Shown here: positions 37,494-49,036 of the stretch, piece after piece
How positions within the stretch are numbered: position 1 is the first letter of the stretch
Layout: each line of letters begins with the position of its first letter
Assembly (NCBI RefSeq): GCF_900156025.1
Contig: NZ_FTMO01000007.1
Coordinates: 155,588-219,587 of the forward strand
Origin: Allobosea sp. TND4EK4
GTDB taxonomy: Bacteria; Pseudomonadota; Alphaproteobacteria; Rhizobiales; Beijerinckiaceae
Length of the DNA: 64,000 bases
Direction: 5' to 3'
Translations under genes and position numbers: made by a program
Notes under the pieces: generated by a model
What the model saw: only the letters and a program-made list of their open reading frames with translations
The model's database searches: none
What the model was told of the DNA's origin: nothing

Positions 37494-40310
37494 TTACAGG
37501 CTGCGCTTGATCTCCTCGACGCGGTAGCACTCGATCACGTCGCCAGGGCGCATGTCCTGGTAGTTCTCGAAGGACATGCCGCATTCCTGACCGGCCACGA
37601 CCTCCTTGGCGTCGTCCTTGAAGCGCTTGAGCTGGCTGAGCTTGCCCTCGTGGACCACGACGTTGTCGCGGATCAGGCGGACATTGGCGCCACGCTCGAT
37701 CGTGCCGTCGGTGACGCGGCAGCCGGCGATCTTGCCCACCTTCGAGACATTGAAGATCTCGAGGATCTGCGCGTTGCCGAGCATGGTCTCGCGCAAGGTC
37801 GGCGCCAGCAGGCCCGACATCGCATCCTTCACGTCATCCATGAGGTTATAGATGATGTTGTAGTAGCGGATCTCGACGCCGGCCCGCTCCGCCGCCTCGC
37901 GTGCTTCCTTGTGCGCACGGACGTTGAAGCCGACAACGACCGCGCCCGAAGCCTGGGCCAGGGTGATGTCGGATTCGGTAATGGCGCCGACGCCCGAGGA
38001 GAGCACGCGGGCGCGCACCTCGTCGTTGCCGACCTTCTCGAGCGCGCCGACGATGGCCTCGACCGAGCCCTGCACATCGCCCTTGACGACCAGCGGGAAC
38101 TCCTTGCGGCCAGCGCCTTCCTTGAGGTCGCGCATCATGTCGGCCAGCGAGCGACCGGCGCCCGAGGCCGCACCACGCGCGGCAAGGCGATCGCGGCGCT
38201 GACGCTCGCGGTAGTCGGTGATCTCGCGGGCGCGGGCCTCGGACTCGACGACCGCGACGCGGTCTCCGGCCTCGGGCGTGCCGTTGAAGCCGAGAACCTC
38301 GACCGGCATAGAGGGCGGAGCCTCCTTCATCTGCGCGCCGGTATCGCCGATGAGGGCGCGGACGCGCCCCCATTCGGCGCCCGCCACGACGATGTCACCG
38401 GTGCGCAGCGTGCCGCGCTGGACGAGGACGGTCGCGACCGGCCCGCGACCGCGATCGAGCTTGGCCTCGATGACCGTGCCCTCGGCGGGACGATCGGGAT
38501 TGGCCTTGAGATCGAGCAGCTCCGCCTGGAGCGAGATCGCCTCGAGCAGCTTGTCGAGGTTCTTGCCCGTCTTGGCCGAGACCTCGACCTCGAGCGTCTC
38601 GCCGCCCAGGGTCTCGACCTGGATCTCGTACTGCAGCAGCTCGGCGCGCACGCGCTCCGGGCTGGCATCGGCCTTGTCGATCTTGTTGATCGCCACGATC
38701 AGCGGGACGCCCGCGGCCTTGGCGTGGTGGATCGCCTCGGCCGTCTGCGGCATGACGCCGTCATCGGCAGCGACGACCAGCACGACAATGTCGGTCACCT
38801 TGGCGCCGCGGGCACGCATCGCCGTGAAGGCGGCGTGGCCAGGCGTGTCGATGAAGGTCACGGTGGAACCCAGCGGCGTCGTCACCTGATAGGCGCCGAT
38901 ATGCTGGGTGATGCCGCCGGCCTCGCCGGTGACGACCTTGGTCTTGCGGATCGCGTCGAGCAGCGAGGTCTTGCCGTGATCGACATGGCCCATGATGGTC
39001 ACGACCGGCGGACGCGACGCCAGCGTCTCGTCGGTGTCGGGCGTGTCGAACAGACCTTCCTCGACATCGGATTCGGCGACGCGCTTGACGGTGTGACCCA
39101 TCTCCTCGGCGATGAGCTGGGCGGTGTCGGCATCGATCACGTCGGTGATCTTGTGCATCGCGCCCTGCTTCATCAGCAGGCGGATGACATCGACCGCCCG
39201 TTCCGTCATGCGGTTGGCGAGTTCCTGGATGGTGATCGTCTCGGGGATGATCACCTCGCGCATCACGCGCTCTTTCTGGGCATCGGAGGCGCGATGACCG
39301 GTCATGCGCTGCACGCGGCGACGGAAAGAGGCGACGGAGCGTGTCCGCTCGTCCTCGCTACCGGTCGCGGTGGAGAGCGTCAGGCGACCGCGAGGCCGGT
39401 CACCACCGGTGACCTTCGGCGTCTTCGGGGCTGCAGGAGCGGCACCGCGCGGACCCGCACCGAGCGCGGGCCGCCGGAAGGCTGCCTTGACGTCGACATC
39501 GTCCGACCGGTTGCGCGGGGCACCGCTGGACGGGGCCTGGCGGGCCGGCCGGGTGATGGCGGGCTCGGCCGGAGCCGACGCATCGACCCGCGGGGGCCGC
39601 GGCGTGTCAAGGCGCGGCGGACGGGAATCCAGACGGGGCGGACGGGCGCCGATGTCGCGACCGCCCGCCGGACGGGGTGCGAACTCGCGCGGGCCGGACG
39701 GAGCAGGGCGGCCAAAATACTGGGTCGGCTGCGGAGCGGGCGCGGAAGCCGGACGGGCGGGCGGCGGGGGCGCCGACGGACGCGGCGCGACCTGCTCGTC
39801 GCGCTGGCGCACGACGGTCTCGGTACGACGCTTCTGGTCTTCTTCCTGGCGACGGCGCTCTTCCTCCTGGCGCTGACGCGCCGCGGCGGCCTCGCGCTCC
39901 TGGCGCTCGCGCTCGATGGCGGCGGCGCGCTGGCGCGCCTCCTCCTCGGCGATGCGGCGGGCCTCGGCCTCGCTGCTGCGGGCATCGGACAGCGCGCGCT
40001 GGCGCGCTTCCTTCTCCTCGTCGGAGAGGGTACGCAGCAGCATGCTGCCGGCCGGGCGCTGCGGGGGAGCCGAAGCGGGCCCCGGATTGGGCGCAGCCGG
40101 GCGAGCCGGAGCGGCCGGAGCCGGCTGCGGCGCACGCGGAGCCGGCGCCTCAGGCCCCGCGACGCGGCGCTTGACCTCGACGACGACCTGCTTGGTGCGC
40201 CCATGCGAGAAGCTCTGCCGAACAGTGCTCTGTTCGGGCCGCTTCAGCGACAGGGTCTTGGGCGGGTTGACGGAGATAGTCTTGTCGCCCGGGGTCTTGG
40301 TATCGGTCAT
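37494..40310 (-). CDS. infB: translation initiation factor IF-2
   Basis: IF-2 brings initiator tRNA to the 30S subunit and drives subunit joining. The 938-residue product has a long alphaproteobacterial N-terminal region rich in Pro, Arg, Glu and Ala (about 45-330) that is low-complexity, an IF2 N-terminal motif ([20 protein letters not shown]), the G domain with [11 protein letters not shown] near 438-448, DTPGH and NKID, and the C-terminal fMet-tRNA-binding domain. Its ATG overlaps the ylxR stop as ATGA. The repetitive N-terminal coding stretch gives long spurious antisense frames. Confidence 0.97.
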   Translation of the reverse strand: MTDTKTPGDKTISVNPPKTLSLKRPEQSTVRQSFSHGRTKQVVVEVKRRVAGPEAPAPRAPQPAPAAPARPAAPNPGPASAPPQRPAGSMLLRTLSDEEKEARQRALSDARSSEAEARRIAEEEARQRAAAIERERQEREAAAARQRQEEERRRQEEDQKRRTETVVRQRDEQVAPRPSAPPPPARPASAPAPQPTQYFGRPAPSGPREFAPRPAGGRDIGARPPRLDSRPPRLDTPRPPRVDASAPAEPAITRPARQAPSSGAPRNRSDDVDVKAAFRRPALGAGPRGAAPAAPKTPKVTGGDRPRGRLTLSTATGSEDERTRSVASFRRRVQRMTGHRASDAQKERVMREVIIPETITIQELANRMTERAVDVIRLLMKQGAMHKITDVIDADTAQLIAEEMGHTVKRVAESDVEEGLFDTPDTDETLASRPPVVTIMGHVDHGKTSLLDAIRKTKVVTGEAGGITQHIGAYQVTTPLGSTVTFIDTPGHAAFTAMRARGAKVTDIVVLVVAADDGVMPQTAEAIHHAKAAGVPLIVAINKIDKADASPERVRAELLQYEIQVETLGGETLEVEVSAKTGKNLDKLLEAISLQAELLDLKANPDRPAEGTVIEAKLDRGRGPVATVLVQRGTLRTGDIVVAGAEWGRVRALIGDTGAQMKEAPPSMPVEVLGFNGTPEAGDRVAVVESEARAREITDYRERQRRDRLAARGAASGAGRSLADMMRDLKEGAGRKEFPLVVKGDVQGSVEAIVGALEKVGNDEVRARVLSSGVGAITESDITLAQASGAVVVGFNVRAHKEAREAAERAGVEIRYYNIIYNLMDDVKDAMSGLLAPTLRETMLGNAQILEIFNVSKVGKIAGCRVTDGTIERGANVRLIRDNVVVHEGKLSQLKRFKDDAKEVVAGQECGMSFENYQDMRPGDVIECYRVEEIKRSL

Positions 40311-40996
40311 TCAGCGTTCGGTCCTGCCGGTTCGGTCGTATCTTCGGTATCGTTCTGGTCGGATGCGGCGGTATCGTCCGTCCGGTAGCGGACGAGCCGA
40401 CGCCAGCGGGAGAGGACACCCTCAGTCGCCGGACCCGGAGCAAGCGCGGCATGTATCACATGTGCCCGCCCCAACGCCAATTCCAAATCCGCCGCCGAGA
40501 AAATTGCGACGACGGGCAGTTCCCGGGCTTTCAGCCCTTCGCCCTGCCGGGTGGCGGAAGCCCGCCTGACCGCCTGGCCGATCTTGCGCTTGCCGTCCTC
40601 GGCGCCATCGCTGGCCGCGATGACCGCCTTGCAGCGCCCGCTTTCGATCTGAGCCTCGACCTTGGCGAAGCCGGCCGTGACCAGCCCCGCCTTGTTCGCC
40701 ATCGACAGCGCCTGAAGCGCATCGCGATGCATCAGCGCGTCGACCGTCTCGGCCAGATCGGCCGGCACCGTCACCTTCGCCTTGAGCGAGCGCTCGAAGG
40801 CCTTGCGCCGGATGGCTTCCGTAACCGTCTTGCGGCTGAGGCTGGCCCAGACGCCGCGGCCGGGAAGCTTGCGCCGCAGATCGGGAACCAATGCCCCGTC
40901 GGGACCCGCAACGAAACGGATCAGATCTTCGGGCGCCTTGACGGTGCGCGTGACGACGCAGCTCCGCTCAGGCCCCTCCTTCTGCGCCGCTTTCAC
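40307..40996 (-). CDS. ylxR: YlxR-family RNA-binding protein fused to an L7Ae-like domain
   Basis: The 229-residue protein combines an N-terminal YlxR/DUF448 domain ([29 protein letters not shown] at about 43-52, with the GRG motif) with a C-terminal L7Ae/L30e-like RNA-binding domain from about 85 ([19 protein letters not shown]). YlxR proteins bind RNA and in Clostridium and others act on RNase P or transcription. The fused form is usual in rhizobia. The last 35 residues are acidic and disordered. It lies between nusA (14-base gap) and infB (overlap), a conserved position. Confidence 0.92.
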   Translation of the reverse strand: MKAAQKEGPERSCVVTRTVKAPEDLIRFVAGPDGALVPDLRRKLPGRGVWASLSRKTVTEAIRRKAFERSLKAKVTVPADLAETVDALMHRDALQALSMANKAGLVTAGFAKVEAQIESGRCKAVIAASDGAEDGKRKIGQAVRRASATRQGEGLKARELPVVAIFSAADLELALGRAHVIHAALAPGPATEGVLSRWRRLVRYRTDDTAASDQNDTEDTTEPAGPNAE

Positions 40997-41010
40997 CGCG
41001 GGAGCCCGCT

Positions 41011-42624
41011 TCAGCCCTGTCCAGCCTCGTCGACCTCAGCCTCGGCCTCAGCTTCAGCCACTTCGGCCGGTGCCTCGACCCAGCCGGCGTGGACGCGCGC
41101 GGACATGATGATCGCCTCGGCCTCCTGGCGGGACAGGTCGAACCCGTCGAGATAACCGGAGTGCCGCGTGGCCTCGCCATCCTTGCGCTCGGTCCAGCCG
41201 ACGAGATCGTCGGTGGCGCAGCCGGCCAGATCCTCGACCGTCTTCACGTCGTTTTCGCCGAGCGCGACCATCATGGAGGTGGTGACGCCCTCGACATCGC
41301 GCAAGGCATCGTCGACCCCGAGCGACCGGCGCTTCTCATCGAGTTCGGCCTCGACAGCGGCGAGGTGGTCCTGTGCGCGGGTCTGGATCTCGGTCGCGGT
41401 ATCCTCGTCGAAGCCTTCGATCGAGGCGAGTTCACCCAGATCGACATAAGCGACCTCCTCGACCGTGCGGAAGCCTTCCGAGGCGAGCAGCTGGCCGACC
41501 GTCTCATCGACGTTCAGCGCGTTCATGAAAATGTCCGTCCGCGAGACGAACTCCTTCTGGCGCCGCTCCGATTCCTCGGCCTCGGTCAGGATGTCGATGT
41601 CCCAGCCGGTGAGCTGCGAGGCGAGGCGGACGTTCTGGCCGCGACGGCCGATGGCGAGCGAGAGCTGCTCGTCCGGCACCACGACCTCGATCTTGTCGGC
41701 CTCCTCGTCGAGCACGACCTTGGCGACTTCCGCCGGCTGCAGCGCGTTGACGACGAAGGTCGCGATATCCGGCGACCACGGGATGATGTCGATCTTCTCG
41801 CCCTGAAGCTCGCCGACGACGGCCTGCACGCGAGAGCCGCGCATGCCGACGCAGGCACCGACCGGGTCGATCGAGGAATCGCGGGAGATGACGGCGATCT
41901 TTGCGCGCGAGCCGGGGTCGCGGGCCACGGCTTTGACTTCGACGATCCCGTCATAGATCTCCGGCACTTCCTGGCCGAACAGCTTGGCCATGAACTGCGG
42001 ATGGGTGCGGGAGAGGAAGATCTGCGGGCCGCGCGGCTCGCGGCGGACATCGTAGACATAGGCGCGGGCGCGGTCGCCGACCTTGAAGGTCTCGCGCGGG
42101 ATCATCTCGTCGCGACGGATGATCGCCTCGCCACGGCCGAGATCGACGAAGACATTGCCGTATTCGACGCGCTTGACCGCGCCGTTGACGATCTCGCCGA
42201 TGCGATCCTTGTACTCGTCGTACTGACGGTCGCGCTCGGCCTCGCGCACCTTCTGCACGATGACCTGCTTGGCCGACTGGGCGGCGATGCGGCCGAAATC
42301 GAAGGGCGGCAGCGGATCGGCGATGACGTCACCGGCCTGGGCGGCCGGATTGTGGCGCTTGGCCTCGTCGACAGTGATCTCGATGGCCGGATTCTCGACC
42401 TGATCGACCACCTGCAGGTGGCGGGCCAGGCGAAGCTCGCCGGTCTTGGTGTTGATCTCGGCATGCACGTCCGTCTCGGCACCGTAGCGCGAGCGGGCGG
42501 CCCGGGCGATGGCGTCCTCCATCGCGTCGAGCACGATCTGACGGTCGATCGACTTCTCGCGGGCGACGGCGTCCGCGATCTGCAGCCATTCGAGCCTGTT
42601 GGCGGCGACCACCATGGCGCTCAC
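41011..42624 (-). CDS. nusA: transcription termination/antitermination factor NusA
   Basis: NusA binds RNA polymerase and nascent RNA and controls pausing, termination and antitermination. The 537-residue product has the N-terminal polymerase-binding domain (1-125), the S1 domain (about 135-200), two KH domains ([38 protein letters not shown]) and C-terminal helix-hairpin-helix repeats ending in an acidic alanine-rich tail. The GTG at 42624 overlaps the rimP stop as GTGA; an ATG at 42615 is the alternative. Because its operon leader has a terminator, NusA may regulate its own synthesis. Confidence 0.97.
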   Translation of the reverse strand: MSAMVVAANRLEWLQIADAVAREKSIDRQIVLDAMEDAIARAARSRYGAETDVHAEINTKTGELRLARHLQVVDQVENPAIEITVDEAKRHNPAAQAGDVIADPLPPFDFGRIAAQSAKQVIVQKVREAERDRQYDEYKDRIGEIVNGAVKRVEYGNVFVDLGRGEAIIRRDEMIPRETFKVGDRARAYVYDVRREPRGPQIFLSRTHPQFMAKLFGQEVPEIYDGIVEVKAVARDPGSRAKIAVISRDSSIDPVGACVGMRGSRVQAVVGELQGEKIDIIPWSPDIATFVVNALQPAEVAKVVLDEEADKIEVVVPDEQLSLAIGRRGQNVRLASQLTGWDIDILTEAEESERRQKEFVSRTDIFMNALNVDETVGQLLASEGFRTVEEVAYVDLGELASIEGFDEDTATEIQTRAQDHLAAVEAELDEKRRSLGVDDALRDVEGVTTSMMVALGENDVKTVEDLAGCATDDLVGWTERKDGEATRHSGYLDGFDLSRQEAEAIIMSARVHAGWVEAPAEVAEAEAEAEVDEAGQG

Positions 42625-43328
42625 TCCTCTTCCGTGTCGGTTTCGTGCGGAGCAGGTCCGCTCTTGGTGCCGGGCCGCGGCCCCAGCGATTTTCCCCGGC
42701 CCTTCTTGGGGGCCGCGATATCGTCCGCCGCCGGCATTTCGGGCGGCAGTCCGGACTTGCCGCGGCGCAGCGATTCGGTGACGAGCGCATCCGTCAGCAC
42801 CAGCCGCGCCTCGCCGATCAGCGCCATCGGCACGCCGACGTCACGCTCCTCGTCGCCCTTGGCATCGTCTCGCGAGAGCAGCGCGTTCTTGCCGTCGGTG
42901 CCGCGCAGGATGCCGCGATAGCGCTTGCGGCCGCCCACCGGCTCGGTCATCTCGATCTTGGCGAGGTGGCCGGCCCAACGGTCGAAATCGCCGGCGCGCA
43001 CCAGCGGGCGATCGATCCCGGGCGACGAGATCTCGAGATAATAGGCGGTCTGGACGGGATCGTCGACGTCGAGCAGCGGCGAGATCGCCTGGCTGATCTC
43101 CTCGCAACCCTCGACATTCATCGTGCCGTCCGGCCGTTCGGCCATGATCTGTACCGTGCAGCCATTCTGGCCGTTGATCCGCACGCGAACCAGCCGGTAG
43201 CCGAGATCCTCGATCGCGGGCTCGATGATCGCGGCGACACGGGCGGCGACGCCGGTTTCGACGACAATACGCGCCTCGGGGGTCGCAGGCTGTGCAGAGT
43301 GCTGTTCTTCGTTCATCGGTTCGTCCAT
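42621..43328 (-). CDS. rimP: ribosome maturation factor RimP
   Basis: RimP helps early 30S assembly around protein S12. The 235-residue product has the N-terminal alpha/beta domain ([21 protein letters not shown]), the signature [20 protein letters not shown], and the C-terminal SH3-like domain with [12 protein letters not shown], then a disordered basic C-terminal tail of about 60 residues longer than in E. coli. ATG at 43328 is used; ATG at 43316 is equally possible. The frame is open further upstream, but that part codes through a transcription terminator and is rejected. It is the first gene of the operon. Confidence 0.93.
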   Translation of the reverse strand: MDEPMNEEQHSAQPATPEARIVVETGVAARVAAIIEPAIEDLGYRLVRVRINGQNGCTVQIMAERPDGTMNVEGCEEISQAISPLLDVDDPVQTAYYLEISSPGIDRPLVRAGDFDRWAGHLAKIEMTEPVGGRKRYRGILRGTDGKNALLSRDDAKGDEERDVGVPMALIGEARLVLTDALVTESLRRGKSGLPPEMPAADDIAAPKKGRGKSLGPRPGTKSGPAPHETDTEEE

Positions 43329-43365
43329 GAGCCGGACCGTCGCTGTGCCCGCAGGGTCGAAGCCA

Positions 43366-43408
43366 ATAAAAAAGAGCGGGCCGGTGGGCCCGCTCTTGAT
43401 CACCGGCC
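43366..43408 (-). promoter_or_regulatory. transcription attenuator-like element in the rimP-nusA-infB leader
   Basis: On the minus strand an 11-bp perfect stem (plus-strand arms 43372-43382 and 43387-43397, loop of 4) runs into TTTTTTATT: a strong intrinsic terminator about 40 bases before the rimP start. An alternative perfect 8-bp stem, GGCCGGTG (43408-43401) with CACCGGCC (43386-43379), takes up the terminator loop and part of its arm, so the two folds exclude each other. That is the classical terminator/antiterminator layout. Confidence 0.75.
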
Positions 43409-43435
43409 TAGACCGATACCAGAGCTGTTGAGCGC

Positions 43436-43464
43436 TATGTAATCCGGCGCGCTCCGAGATGCAA
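43436..43464 (-). promoter_or_regulatory. candidate promoter of the rimP operon
   Basis: Minus-strand TTGCAT (43464-43459) and TACATA (43441-43436) are separated by exactly 17 bases. The hexamers are weak matches to sigma-70, but the place, some 30-40 bases before the leader terminator, suits a start that transcribes the attenuator. Confidence 0.35.
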
Positions 43465-43549
43465 GCAGCACGGAGCGCAGCCGATCACGCTAACATCCTG
43501 GTCATCCTTGGCTGAGATACTGCACAGCTGAACTCTGCGAGGATATGCG

Positions 43550-44641
43550 ATGAGCGCGGTCGGCACGCTGCTGCGGGACCTGGAAACGACGATGCAGCGC
43601 GGCTCCGAGGCGGAGCGCGAAGCGATGCTGCTGCATCTGACGGACCTGTTCCTCGCCTCGGCTCCGCTGATGAGCGACGAGCAGATCGGCGTGTTCGACG
43701 TGATCATCGGGCGGCTCTCCCGCGCGATCGAGCTGCGGGCCCGCGCAGAACTCGCCGAACGCCTGGCGCCGGTGCCGAACGCGCCGGGCAGCGTCGTGCG
43801 CCAACTGGCGCTCGACGAGATCGCCGTTGCGCGTCCGGTGCTGATCCGGTCGCCCCGGCTCAGCGACCAGGACCTCGTCGCGATTTCCGCCGCAAAGGGA
43901 CGCGACCACATGCTCGCCATCTCGGAACGGCCGGATCTCGGCGAGCCGGTCACCGACTTCCTGATCCTGCGCGGCGGGCGCGTCGTGACCCACGCGGTCG
44001 CCGCCAACCTGACGGCCCGGTTCTCCCGCCATGGCATGGGCGTGCTGGTGATGCGCGCCGGCCAGGACGACCTGCTGCAGTCGACTTTGGGCACGCGCCA
44101 CGACATTCCCAACGAACTCGCGGACCAGCTCATGGCCGCAGCCAAGGCCGCGGCCCGGCACCGGCTGGCGGGCAGCATGGCCCCCGGCGTCGCCGCACAG
44201 GACCTCGACAACGCGGTCGAGCGCGGGGCAGCGGCCCTGGCCGCCACGCCGGCGATGGAAGGCGAGCTCGACTCGGTCGGCGGCGCGCTCGCGGAGGTGC
44301 AGGCGCTGAAGGACGAGGGCCGGCTCGATGAGGCGCATCTGCGCGATTTCGCCCGCCAGGGCGCCACGGAACACGCGATCTGCGCGCTGGCCCTGCTGGC
44401 GCAGCTGAGCCTGCCCGCCAGCGAGCAGGTCATCCTCGGAGCCGATCGCGAGGCGGTGCTGCTGGTCGGGCGCGGGCTCGGCTGGTCTTGGGAGACAACC
44501 GCCGCGCTGATCACGCTGCGCAAGGATCTCGGCAAGTCCGACGCGGCGCTGGACCGGGCGCGGACGAGCTTCCGCAATATCGGCAAGGGCACCGCGGAGC
44601 GCGTGCTCGGCTTCCTCAGGATGCGCGACGCAAAGCCGTAA
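43550..44641 (+). CDS. DUF2336 domain protein
   Basis: The 363-residue cytosolic protein is all-helical and matches the DUF2336 family of alphaproteobacteria, with the N-terminal segment LLHLTDLFLASAPLMSDEQIGVFDVIIGRL and VRQLALDEIAVARPVL. The helical repeats resemble HEAT-type scaffolds, and some relatives are linked to stress or motility regulation, but no biochemical role is established. It is divergent from the rimP operon across a 220-base spacer and its 3' end overlaps the convergent trmB gene by 26 bases. No membrane or catalytic motif is visible. Confidence 0.82.
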   Translation: MSAVGTLLRDLETTMQRGSEAEREAMLLHLTDLFLASAPLMSDEQIGVFDVIIGRLSRAIELRARAELAERLAPVPNAPGSVVRQLALDEIAVARPVLIRSPRLSDQDLVAISAAKGRDHMLAISERPDLGEPVTDFLILRGGRVVTHAVAANLTARFSRHGMGVLVMRAGQDDLLQSTLGTRHDIPNELADQLMAAAKAAARHRLAGSMAPGVAAQDLDNAVERGAAALAATPAMEGELDSVGGALAEVQALKDEGRLDEAHLRDFARQGATEHAICALALLAQLSLPASEQVILGADREAVLLVGRGLGWSWETTAALITLRKDLGKSDAALDRARTSFRNIGKGTAERVLGFLRMRDAKP

Positions 44642-45317
44642 GGTAGCTCGAGACGCGGCCCTCGCGCACCGCCTTGGCCTCGTAGCGCGTCCGCAGCCAG
44701 CCCGGATAAGGCTGCCGCCAATCCTCGGCCCGCTCGTCGGCCCAGTCGAAATCCGGCGAGGCGAGGAGGCGCGACAGCGTCCAGCCGACATAGTCGTCGA
44801 TGTCGCTGGCGAAGCGGAAGCGCCCGCCATCCCGCAGCACGCGGGCGAAAAGCGCCAATGTCCGGTCCGAAACGAAGCGGCGCTTGCGTTGGCGTCGCTT
44901 CGGCCAGGGATCGGGATAGAGCAGGTCGATGGCGTCGAGCGAGCCGGCCGGCAGTCGCGGCAGCATCAGAGCCGCATCGCCATCCCAGATCCGGATGTTG
45001 GTGAGCCCTTCGCGCTCGATCACGGCAAGGAACTTCGCCATGCCGTTGATGAAGGGCTCGACGCCGATGAAGCCGATCTGCGGGCTCTCGCGCATGCGGT
45101 GAAGCAGATGCTCGCCGCCGCCGAAGCCGATTTCCAGCCGCACGGCGTCGACCGGCTGAGGGAACAGGGCCGCAAGGTCGGGGATGTCCGCCTCGGGCAG
45201 CCGCAGCCTGGGCAGCACGGTGTCGATCATCGTGCTCTGGCCTTCGCGCAGGGCTTTGCCCTTGCGCCTTCCGAAGAACGCCCGGTCGGGATCGTAGTCG
45301 TGTGTCGGTTCGGACAT
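44616..45317 (-). CDS. trmB: tRNA (guanine-N7)-methyltransferase
   Basis: TrmB methylates G46 in the variable loop of tRNAs using SAM. The 233-residue Rossmann-fold protein has the SAM motif RLEIGFGGGEHLLHRM, and the tRNA-binding catalytic stretch LLYPDPWPKRRQRKRRFV. It lies close to metK, which supplies SAM, on the same strand. The ATG at 45317 (MSEPTHDYDP) is chosen; the frame upstream is the repeat-rich spacer. Its end overlaps the DUF2336 gene. Confidence 0.95.
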   Translation of the reverse strand: MSEPTHDYDPDRAFFGRRKGKALREGQSTMIDTVLPRLRLPEADIPDLAALFPQPVDAVRLEIGFGGGEHLLHRMRESPQIGFIGVEPFINGMAKFLAVIEREGLTNIRIWDGDAALMLPRLPAGSLDAIDLLYPDPWPKRRQRKRRFVSDRTLALFARVLRDGGRFRFASDIDDYVGWTLSRLLASPDFDWADERAEDWRQPYPGWLRTRYEAKAVREGRVSSYLTALRRAS

Positions 45318-45354
45318 GGTGAGACGCGCTGTAACCGGATGCGAGAGACGGGCT

Positions 45355-45464
45355 GTCATCCCGGACAAGCCGCGAAGCGGCGCAGATCCGGGATCCATGC
45401 CTGAGCCTCACCAGGGAGGGTTCCGGCATGGATCGGGTCTTCGCTTCGCTGCGCCCGGGATGAC
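45355..45464. repeat. 110-base palindromic element between metK and trmB (family B-like)
   Basis: Outer arms GTCATCCCGG (45355-45364) and CCGGGATGAC (45455-45464) and inner arms GATCCATGCC (45392-45401) and GGCATGGATC (45425-45434) are perfect inverted repeats. The zones between them are further GC-rich imperfect palindromes (CCGCGAAGCGGCG; TCGCTTCGCTGCG). The whole can fold as one cruciform-like hairpin. It resembles the family B units in the aapJ-aapQ spacer. Confidence 0.7.
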
Positions 45465-45490
45465 GGCGCGTTGGGGAGAGATATGTAGCA

Positions 45491-45522
45491 AAAGGAAAAG
45501 GCCGGAGCGATCCGCTCCGGCC
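45491..45522 (-). terminator. intrinsic terminator of metK
   Basis: The 10-bp stem with plus-strand arms 45500-45509 and 45513-45522 (loop of 3) is followed on the minus strand by TTTTCCTTTTG. It begins 27 bases past the metK stop codon and separates metK from trmB. Confidence 0.88.
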
Positions 45523-45548
45523 TCATCAGGTCACCCGATGGGCGATGC

Positions 45549-46754
<1,206 letters not shown>

Positions 46755-46828
46755 GGTCGACCTCGATCCGGCAGGACAACGCGGCGCGATCGCGCCGGCT
46801 TACGAATGGCGGGCACGTCAATGCAGCC

Positions 46829-46844
46829 GACGGCGTTCGCCGTC
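46829..46844. repeat. short perfect inverted repeat upstream of metK
   Basis: GACGGCG and CGCCGTC arms with loop TT lie between the HTH regulator and metK. It could be an operator or an mRNA hairpin; no T-run follows, so it is not a standard terminator. Confidence 0.4.
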
Positions 46845-46904
46845 AAGCATGAAATCCGTTTTTCGGGAAGAGCGTTCGACAACCCGAACGGAGAACAACA
46901 GAAA

Positions 46905-47324
46905 TCAGGCGGTTTCGCCGTTTTCCTCGGCCATGGCCTCAACCAGGTCGATCACCTTGCGGCGCAGGCGCGTGCTCTTGATCCGCGTGAACGCCTTGGT
47001 CAGCTGAACGCCCTCGCTCGTGGCGAGGAAGTCGGAGATGTAGGTCGTCGAGCCCATATCCGCGAAGCCGGAAGGCGACAGGTCGCCGGTGGGGGCGCCA
47101 TCGAAGAAGAACGCGACCGGCACGTCCAACATCTTGGCAATCTGCTGCAGGCGGCTCGCGCTGATGCGGTTCGAGCCTTTCTCGTATTTCTGGACTTGCT
47201 GGAAGGTCAGCCCAAGCGCCTCGCCGAGCCTTTCCTGGCTGATTCCAGCAAGCATACGACGCATGCGGACGCGGCTTCCGACATGGCGGTCGATCGGATT
47301 CGGAATCTTCTTCAGTACTGTCAC
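46905..47324 (-). CDS. XRE-family transcriptional regulator, PraR-like
   Basis: The 139-residue protein has a Cro/C1-type HTH at about 15-70 (RMRRMLAGISQERLGEALGLTFQQVQKYEKGSNRISA) and a helical C-terminal domain. Position between lnt and metK and this sequence character match the rhizobial PraR/CerR-type regulators, which repress biofilm and quorum-sensing genes in several rhizobia. A GTG at 47324 with AGGTG upstream is used; a TTG at 47342 is possible. Function in this organism is inferred from the conserved neighbourhood. Confidence 0.88.
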   Translation of the reverse strand: MTVLKKIPNPIDRHVGSRVRMRRMLAGISQERLGEALGLTFQQVQKYEKGSNRISASRLQQIAKMLDVPVAFFFDGAPTGDLSPSGFADMGSTTYISDFLATSEGVQLTKAFTRIKSTRLRRKVIDLVEAMAEENGETA

Positions 47325-47428
47325 CTGGTCACCTGCTCTCAAACGTCGTCAGGCCAGGAGCCGCAATCCTGGTCGGGGCGGGATGCGTGATGTATTACAA
47401 CATCGGAACGTGGTCTACCGCGTTGACG

Positions 47429-49036
47429 TTACGTCCGCTGTCGTCGCCGCCGCCGTGTGAAAGACGATATGGCCAAAAATAAGACCACGAGCCCGGCGAA
47501 GACGGCATCGCCCGCACGGCCGTACAGCGTCGCGGGCCCCCTGCGCGGCAGGGCGGTGTCGAGGACGCCCTCGGCCCCCAACGGCAGGCTCGCCACCACG
47601 CGGCCATAGGCATCGACGACGCCCGAAATGCCGGTATTGGCGACGCGCACCAGCGGCAGCCCCTCCTCGACGCTGCGCAATCGCGCCTGTGCAAAGTGCT
47701 GATGAGGCCCGCTGGTGAGGCCGAACCAGCCATCATTGGTCAGATTGAGGAAAAAGGCCGGGCGCGGGCCGCGCGGCGTGACTTCGCCGGGAAAAACCAC
47801 CTCGTAGCAGATCAGTGGGGCAGCCGGCGGAAGGCCCTTGATCGCGAGCGGCGCGTGGCGCGTCCCGGACGAAAACCCACCCGGCACCGAGACGAATTGA
47901 GAGAGTCCGACGGCCCTGATCAGCGTTCCCAGAACCGGCGGCAGATATTCGCCGAATGGCACCAGATGGACCTTGTCGTAGCTGGCGAGGATGGCGCCCT
48001 CGTCGTTAACCACCTGGATCGAATTATAGATCGGCGGCCGGCTTTCGCCAGGCAGAGCCTCGCCCGCGCGGGCCGCACCGGTGATCAGTGTCACGTCCGG
48101 CGGCAGGGCGCTGGCGATGCGCGAGAGGGCGCCGGGGGTCCGGCCGAGCAGAAAGGGGAACGCGGATTCAGGCCAGATCAGGTGGGTGACGCCCTGAAGG
48201 CCAGGATTCTCCGGGCTCGTCGCCCTGTCGCTCAGCTCGAGGTATTTTTCCAGGATGGCGGGGCCGTGGGTCCCGTTGAACTTGGCGTCCTGAGAGAGAT
48301 TGGGCTGCATCAGGCGAAGCTTGACGCCCGGAACGACCGGCGATGCTCCGCTGGGCACGCGCCAGAGGCCGAAGCCGAAGAAGCCGGCGAGCCCGATGAG
48401 CGCAAAAACCGACGGCGCCCATCGGCCAACGCCGCGACCTGTGCCGAGCGTCGCCGGCGCAGCACCGATCGCGACGGCGAAGAGCGTCAGCCCATAGAGG
48501 CCGATCAGCGAAGCAACCTGCTCGAGATGGACCTCGCCCGTCAGCATCATGCCGTAGACGTTCCACGGGAAGCCGGTCAGTACATGGCCTCGCAACCACT
48601 CGCTGATGCCCAGCATCGCGGCGAGGACGAGGATGCGGGTCGCGCCGGCGGGCCAGAACAGCCGTGCCGCGCCGAAGGTAAAGGCTGGAAAGACCGCGAG
48701 GAAGGCCGGCAGCGCCACAACGCCGAGAGGCATGGCCCAGGCGAATTTGTCGGCCTCGACCAGGAAGGCCGCGCCCAGCCACCAGAGCCCGGCGACGAAG
48801 AAGCCGAAGCCCCACCACCAGCCGGCTGCGAAACCGGCCCGGAAGCGCTGCCCGGCCGTCGTGCCGACCGCCCCGTCGATCAGCCAGATCGCGACCGTCA
48901 TCGGGACGACGACGAACGGCCACAGATCGAGCGGCGCGAGCGCAAGCGCGCCGCAGGCGCCGGCCGCGAAGGCGATCAGGCGCTTGCGCCATCCCCAGGC
49001 GAGGATGACGGCTTCTGCGACGCCTGCGAGCCGCAT
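47429..49036 (-). CDS. lnt: apolipoprotein N-acyltransferase
   Basis: Lnt adds the third acyl chain to lipoproteins in the inner membrane. The 535-residue product has about seven helices in the first 210 residues, then a nitrilase-like domain with the catalytic triad: Glu in [10 protein letters not shown], Lys in [14 protein letters not shown] and Cys in [12 protein letters not shown]. All three are present. A final helix lies near the C terminus. Its start overlaps the corC stop by TGATG. Confidence 0.95.
   Translation of the reverse strand: MRLAGVAEAVILAWGWRKRLIAFAAGACGALALAPLDLWPFVVVPMTVAIWLIDGAVGTTAGQRFRAGFAAGWWWGFGFFVAGLWWLGAAFLVEADKFAWAMPLGVVALPAFLAVFPAFTFGAARLFWPAGATRILVLAAMLGISEWLRGHVLTGFPWNVYGMMLTGEVHLEQVASLIGLYGLTLFAVAIGAAPATLGTGRGVGRWAPSVFALIGLAGFFGFGLWRVPSGASPVVPGVKLRLMQPNLSQDAKFNGTHGPAILEKYLELSDRATSPENPGLQGVTHLIWPESAFPFLLGRTPGALSRIASALPPDVTLITGAARAGEALPGESRPPIYNSIQVVNDEGAILASYDKVHLVPFGEYLPPVLGTLIRAVGLSQFVSVPGGFSSGTRHAPLAIKGLPPAAPLICYEVVFPGEVTPRGPRPAFFLNLTNDGWFGLTSGPHQHFAQARLRSVEEGLPLVRVANTGISGVVDAYGRVVASLPLGAEGVLDTALPRRGPATLYGRAGDAVFAGLVVLFLAISSFTRRRRRQRT

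Noticed and set aside
43329..43403. N-terminal extension of rimP to 43403
   Set aside because: The added residues are encoded by the terminator hairpin and T-run; start codons at 43328 or 43316 lie just before the conserved region.
43404..43549. Initiator tRNA upstream of rimP, as metY in E. coli
   Set aside because: No cloverleaf or T-loop GTTCAA-type consensus is present in the spacer.
46755..46904. SAM riboswitch upstream of metK
   Set aside because: I looked for SAM-II and SAM/SAH-type conserved segments on the minus strand and found none, only a short simple hairpin.
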